Part shown: piece by piece, positions 4,401 through 6,821 of the stretch | How positions within the stretch are numbered: position 1 is the first letter of the stretch | How the letters are laid out: each line of letters opens with the position of its first letter | NCBI GenBank assembly: GCA_020425835.1 | Contig: JAGQRC010000196.1 | Location: forward strand, 1 to 6,821 | Source of the DNA: Planctomycetota bacterium | Lineage (GTDB): Bacteria > Planctomycetota > UBA8108 > UBA1146 > JAJFFE01 | Reading direction: 5' to 3' | Length of the DNA: 6,821 bases | Translations under genes and position numbers: made by a program | The notes under the pieces: generated by a model | Database searches by the model: none | Told to the model about the DNA's origin: nothing | What the model saw: only the letters and a program-made list of their open reading frames with translations

Positions 4401-6821
4401 AGCGAGTCTGTACGGTGAGCCCATGTGCACGCTCGAGGTTGCACGGGAGACGATGCCCTCGATCCTCGTCGAGGACCCGGACGGACCCGGCGCGCCCCAA
4501 CCCTTCGTGCCCATTCGGAAGCACCGGTACAACCGCTTCGGTCAGCAGACACACGACATCGATCCCAACGATGTCATCGTCCGTACGACCTATCGTGATG
4601 GGTTTCCTCGGACTCGGACCTACGATTCGGGGGGGCTTGCTCTCGCGGAGAACACGTTCTTCGACGGCATCGGACGACTGATCCGGAAGGTCGCCACCGA
4701 CGGCAGGGCGACGAGGCTCACGTATGATGGCCGCGACCGGCTGATCGAGCTTCGGCGCGAGCCGCTCGGCGCGGGAGATCCGACGCAGGACGAGGTCAAG
4801 CTCTGGTTCTTCGATCTGGCCGGGCGAGAGTCCGGGGCCACATCACCCTTCCTGGACGACGCAACATACGATCCGTACGGTTCGTCCTCTCCCGCGAAGC
4901 TCGACGAGTCCTTCACCTACGACGCGGCGAACCGAGTCATCCAGTCGGTCGAGACCATCGAGTTCGAGGGGCAGGTTCAGACCTCGACGTGGTCGTTCTC
5001 CTACGACGGGAACGGCCGCCGGAAGGAGCTGATCGACCCAGCTGGCGCGGTCACTCGTATCCAGCGCAATACACGGGGGCTCCCGACCGACACGACGCGG
5101 ACGGACTCCGCAGGCACCGACTACGGGACCATCTCGGTGACCTACGACAACTTCGGGGATCGCACCGTGGTCTATCGGGCCGAGGACAGTGATCTCGACG
5201 GAATCCGCGATCGGACCCAATTCCAGATCGATGGATACGGTCGAACCCGGGCTGTGATCGATGACGATGGTTCGAGCCGGACCTTCCAACTGGACCCGGC
5301 CGGCCGAGCGCTCGTGGTCGAGAAGAAGGACGCGTTCGGGAACGTCGTGCAGCGGACGACGAACGATTTCGACGACTCGGATCAGTTGCTTCGTGAGACC
5401 CATGACGAGTTCCAGCTGAATCCCGACGGCACGGTCGTCGATCTGGCGCGGACTCGGGTCATCGAGAGCGGATACGGTCCGCAACTCGGCCTTCCCCTCT
5501 GGGTCGTAGAAGACCCGACCGGGACGCCGCGGCTGAAGCGATTCCGGTACGACGCGTTGGGCCGACGGACCGAGGTCATCGTCGGGTCCTCCGGTGAAGT
5601 GCGCGTCGTCGATGACTTCGACTCCAGCAACCGCATCGTCACGCGGACGTTCCAACACGATGCGCTTGGTACGACCGGAGACGTGAATCCCAGCGAGACG
5701 ATCCAGCAGTACTTCTACGACAGCCTCGGACGCCTTGCCGAGTTTCACGATCCCAACGACGAGTCGACGTTCTTCACTCACGATGCGTCTGGCCGACTCA
5801 CATCGACGACGGATCCTTCCGGCACGGTTCGTCGAACCTACCACGACAGCGACGGGCGAGTTCGAAGGACGGAGACGCAGCGGGGGTCCGGACCCGTACA
5901 GGTATCCACTTTCGAGTACGACCACCGCGGCGCCGTCGTCGCGATCGAGGACGGAGAAGCGCAGAGAACGGAGTTCGACTACGACACCGCCGGACGGATG
6001 ACTCATCGGCGTACCCTGGCGACAGCGGAGAACGTCGAGTACCGCTACGATCGGTCGGACCGCGTCGAAGAGATCGAGTTCCTGCACGACGTCACCGGCA
6101 CGATCCGCTTCTACGACTACGACGGAGACGATCGTCTGGTCTCGATCAACGCGATCGGAGCGGACGCCGATGTCAGTCGAAGCTACGAGTTCGACGCGCT
6201 GGACCGGATCACCCGCATCACGGAGTCGGTGACAGGCCGTCCGACCGTGACAGTCGAACTGACCTCGACCTCGGTGGGTCGCTTCGTACGGGATCAACAG
6301 CAGGTCGGCACTGATCCTGTTCACGCCTTCGATGTCGTTTACGACTCGGCCGGGGACGTGAGGGAGATCCACTATCCATCCGGTCTGACGTGCTACCTCG
6401 ACTACGACGATCTAGGTCGCCCGGTGCAGGCGAGGAAGTCCCCGACCGAGGTCGTGGCCGACTACACCGAGCCGTATGGTCTTCGAGGCTACCGTCGAGT
6501 CGACTTCGGTTCGGGGGGTAGGATCGAGCGCGACTTCGATCCTTTCGGACGGGTGACCCGACACGATGTGCTCTCGGGTGGTGGATCGACGATCCACGGT
6601 GCGTCCTACGAGTATGACGGCAGCGGCAATCTCGAGGCGCGAGTTCGCTCGACGGACGGCCGTCGTGAGGAGTTCGACTACGACGACTTCCACCGACTCG
6701 AGGAGTGGCGTGTCGATACCCTGGCCGTGGGAGGCGCGACCCGGACGGTCCACTGGGACCGTGATCTCGCCGACAACACCGTGTCCAAGAGCGACACCCT
6801 TGGTTCCAACCCCGTCGTTCC
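1363..6821 (+). CDS. Giant secreted YD/RHS-repeat protein (3' end outside window)
   Basis: A single frame of at least 1819 codons runs without a stop to the right edge. The product is an RHS/YD-repeat protein, a family whose repeats build a large beta-shell that often encloses a C-terminal toxin or forms a cell-surface structure. Visible order: Sec signal peptide 1-24 (hydrophobic core 8-22, likely cleavage after ALSA); Thr/Ser-rich stretch; Cys-rich region 54-203 with a Pro/Gly linker; acidic calcium-loop region 196-333; acidic helical linker to about 470; DUF6531-like segment about 480-560; YD repeats about 628-1819 and beyond. Typical repeat cores include YDALGRRTEVI (1396), YDSLGRLAEF (1452) and YDDLGRPV (1681). 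The RHS core and any toxin tip are not reached. An N-terminal signal peptide implies Sec export and a periplasmic, surface or extracellular protein. That differs from the classic type VI-delivered Rhs proteins, which carry PAAR domains. The specific function is unknown; toxin delivery, adhesion and predation are all open. The gene is same-strand with the ABC operon, 117 bases downstream, and co-transcription is uncertain. Confidence 0.95.
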   Translation, partial: MSIRARTSILGLCIVVLSTVALSAQTSTATGTGSTATRDIDPVPLNPEPTIAICSECPPPVVFPALAESCSGLPVTLGPCWLSGQKGPGGGQSPNLPPPIPPPAGGGGGGGGDTCTCCICWDICEDEIQYQTADPELVGEGEPGGGGSVDPVDPCPRSVIVIGPECFKPGTGGGVICNGMYQTFAVCSSFSAPCIDTDNDGECIWSDPDEDPNDIDDETLADWRDADEDGIPDGLDLEPNGPKYNEDGTENEDYKLNENGLIPPDVDMFEMLLGDLGAPGLDLDDHLPSNPALWDVNGDGLVTFGDAVGTIASQLADADGNNIPDAIDNYIDNLLPGAPVDLTELAAIWEHLSEAASLTGELYELMDPEAFGGEDLKEQVIANLNAFAGAAESVAAQFSVTDEGLAGIEEYANDNPADFFDDFDLPSGLSIEDIQEIILGFFPDGDGNLTFKMTVIDEDGVEHEIDPTPDTPKSNMSTEGDPIDTHSGEFYFRTTDLKVPGRGLDLEISRVYRSRSTRKGVLGWNWSMPLVETNIVIWPQWQWKMLDLIWGDGNRSYFVLTHDTANVQHYSGINGEFGKVRFVKGEAPDEPGCDKPLAGFVLRKPDGTLYYFCPPTHYAGNGGAMVCWLRKVVDSNGNAIVIQRDGMGRVTKIIDTVEREYLFTYDTDENLLTKIVDPEGRTIDYDYGLNAVPITGTPAPGSASGPIDPVLLPPFKAELNRVDYPTTQYLAANGIVASGRPSEVYTYMEHPDGFEQNKEPFVNHNLTSIRRSGFAPFVTLTYFTADEGAYEFDRVASQTIAGQTTTFDYHQIDNPQVDMFGQEIEHTTTFRFPDGELHKFHHAENGMLMRKEILEFRDADGDFIPDQTDPAGVNAYVTLLQYSEPDFLLLSRTETTDYGFPLGELRTRSWVYDDQNVDRFQQSNILQIIDTPQDPASELYPQITSSFLYDPVTVRPRQITDSVDRVTTRDFLHQELTQSEAGSLFGVSGWNIAMSDTVWSLGDINGDAVTGHTASLYGEPMCTLEVARETMPSILVEDPDGPGAPQPFVPIRKHRYNRFGQQTHDIDPNDVIVRTTYRDGFPRTRTYDSGGLALAENTFFDGIGRLIRKVATDGRATRLTYDGRDRLIELRREPLGAGDPTQDEVKLWFFDLAGRESGATSPFLDDATYDPYGSSSPAKLDESFTYDAANRVIQSVETIEFEGQVQTSTWSFSYDGNGRRKELIDPAGAVTRIQRNTRGLPTDTTRTDSAGTDYGTISVTYDNFGDRTVVYRAEDSDLDGIRDRTQFQIDGYGRTRAVIDDDGSSRTFQLDPAGRALVVEKKDAFGNVVQRTTNDFDDSDQLLRETHDEFQLNPDGTVVDLARTRVIESGYGPQLGLPLWVVEDPTGTPRLKRFRYDALGRRTEVIVGSSGEVRVVDDFDSSNRIVTRTFQHDALGTTGDVNPSETIQQYFYDSLGRLAEFHDPNDESTFFTHDASGRLTSTTDPSGTVRRTYHDSDGRVRRTETQRGSGPVQVSTFEYDHRGAVVAIEDGEAQRTEFDYDTAGRMTHRRTLATAENVEYRYDRSDRVEEIEFLHDVTGTIRFYDYDGDDRLVSINAIGADADVSRSYEFDALDRITRITESVTGRPTVTVELTSTSVGRFVRDQQQVGTDPVHAFDVVYDSAGDVREIHYPSGLTCYLDYDDLGRPVQARKSPTEVVADYTEPYGLRGYRRVDFGSGGRIERDFDPFGRVTRHDVLSGGGSTIHGASYEYDGSGNLEARVRSTDGRREEFDYDDFHRLEEWRVDTLAVGGATRTVHWDRDLADNTVSKSDTLGSNPVV
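1522..1971 (+). other. Cysteine-rich N-terminal region with Pro/Gly linker
   Basis: Residues 54-203 hold 15 cysteines (54, 57, 70, 80, 115, 117, 118, 120, 124, 155, 166, 177, 187, 194, 203), while the remaining 1616 residues hold only five. A Pro-rich stretch (97-103) and eight consecutive glycines (105-112) lead into the dense cluster CTCCICWDIC at 115-124. In an exported protein the cysteines are likely disulfide-bonded, though metal binding by the cluster is possible. I do not recognise a named domain. Confidence 0.75.
1948..2361 (+). other. Acidic calcium-loop region (thrombospondin type 3-like and dockerin/EF-hand-like)
   Basis: Residues 196-333 are rich in Asp and carry DxDxDG-type loops: DTDNDG at 196-201, DADEDGIPDGLD at 225-236, DVNGDGLVTFGD at 295-306 and DADGNNIPDAID at 317-328. 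The third fits a 12-residue EF-hand/dockerin loop exactly (Asp295, Asn297, Asp299, Gly300, Asp306). The fourth starts 22 residues later, the spacing of a dockerin duplicated segment. Such motifs bind calcium in secreted proteins. A further EF-hand-like helix plus loop (PDGDGNLTF) occurs at 443-451. Whether this is a functional dockerin that binds a cohesin is unknown. Confidence 0.65.
2800..3042 (+). other. DUF6531-like domain preceding the YD repeats
   Basis: Residues about 480-560 begin with GDPIDTHSGEFYFRTTDL, continue with VPGRGLDLEISRVYRS, then GWNWSMPL and WGDGNRSYF. This is the usual pattern of the domain found immediately before the repeats in RHS and related polymorphic-toxin proteins (D-P-[IV]-D-x-x-[ST]-G-E, then G-x-x-L-x-x-x-R-x-Y-x-S, then G-x-x-W). 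It marks the start of the shell-forming part of the protein. Confidence 0.75.
3244..6821 (+). other. YD/RHS repeat array of the protein (continues past window end)
   Basis: From about residue 628 the protein consists of degenerate repeats of the form [FY]-x-YD-x-x-G-R-[LV]-x-x-[IV], each about 20 residues. Clear units include GMGRVTKI (646), FTYDTDENLLTKI (663), YNRFGQQTHDI (1056), FFDGIGRLIRKV (1099), YDGRDRLIEL (1121), FTYDAANRVI (1184), YDALGRRTEVI (1396), YDSLGRLAEF (1452), DASGRLTSTTDPSGT (1474), FDYDTAGRM (1538), YEFDALDRI (1608), YDDLGRPV (1681), FDPFGRVTRH (1725) and YEYDGSGNLEA (1749). Residues about 690-1050 are less regular and contain insertions. The homology is at protein level; the DNA units are well diverged, with no long exact DNA repeats noticed. 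The array is still running at the window edge, before any RHS core. Confidence 0.9.

Noticed and set aside
3240..4418. A 392-codon + strand frame overlapping the YD-repeat gene
   Set aside because: It is an Arg/Ser/His-rich out-of-frame reading with no recognisable motif, inside a frame that clearly encodes YD repeats.
4843..6372. A 509-codon open frame on the minus strand
   Set aside because: It is in exact codon register with the + strand YD-repeat gene, so it stays open simply because TTA, CTA and TCA codons are rare in this GC-rich gene. Its Val/Asp/Arg-rich translation mirrors the TAC-GAC repeats and shows no domain.

Overview
This 6.8 kb window is GC-rich and almost fully coding on the + strand. 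It looks like bacterial chromosomal DNA from a high-GC, probably diderm bacterium. The last gene encodes a very large secreted YD-repeat protein with thrombospondin type 3-like and dockerin-like calcium motifs. That architecture is familiar from Planctomycetota and from myxobacteria and other former Deltaproteobacteria. The lineage is an inference from style and cannot be fixed from this window.

Region 1 (2-1245) is the end of an ABC importer operon. It holds the C-terminal part of an integral-membrane permease, whose 5' end lies outside the window. A short 207-residue ATPase follows, and its ATG overlaps the permease stop codon (ATGA), so the two are probably translationally coupled. The ATPase belongs to the iron(III)/thiamine/sulfate/molybdate importer group. 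No substrate-binding protein is visible, so the substrate stays open.

Region 2 (1246-1362) is a 117-base gap. It has a perfect 7-bp inverted repeat (CCAATGG / CCATTGG) with no T-tract, and a strong GGAGG ribosome binding site just before the next gene. No convincing promoter is visible.

Region 3 (1363 to the window end) is one uninterrupted reading frame of at least 1819 codons, still open at the right edge. It starts at GTG. In order it carries: a Sec signal peptide (residues 1-24); a cysteine-rich, Pro/Gly-rich N-terminal region with 15 Cys between residues 54 and 203; an acidic region with thrombospondin type 3-like and dockerin/EF-hand-like calcium loops (about 196-333); a helical acidic linker; a DUF6531-like domain (about 480-560); and a long YD/RHS repeat array (about 628-1819+). 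The RHS core and any variable C-terminal tip must lie downstream. This gene and the ABC operon share a strand, but nothing in the sequence links them functionally.

No tRNA, rRNA, CRISPR array, insertion sequence or integrase was recognised. The most notable observations are the unusual N-terminal half of the YD-repeat protein, two calcium-loop-like motifs embedded inside the YD array, and an ABC ATPase with a non-canonical D-loop. None of these alone proves a new system. The decisive part, the C-terminal end of the YD-repeat protein and its downstream neighbour, is outside the window.
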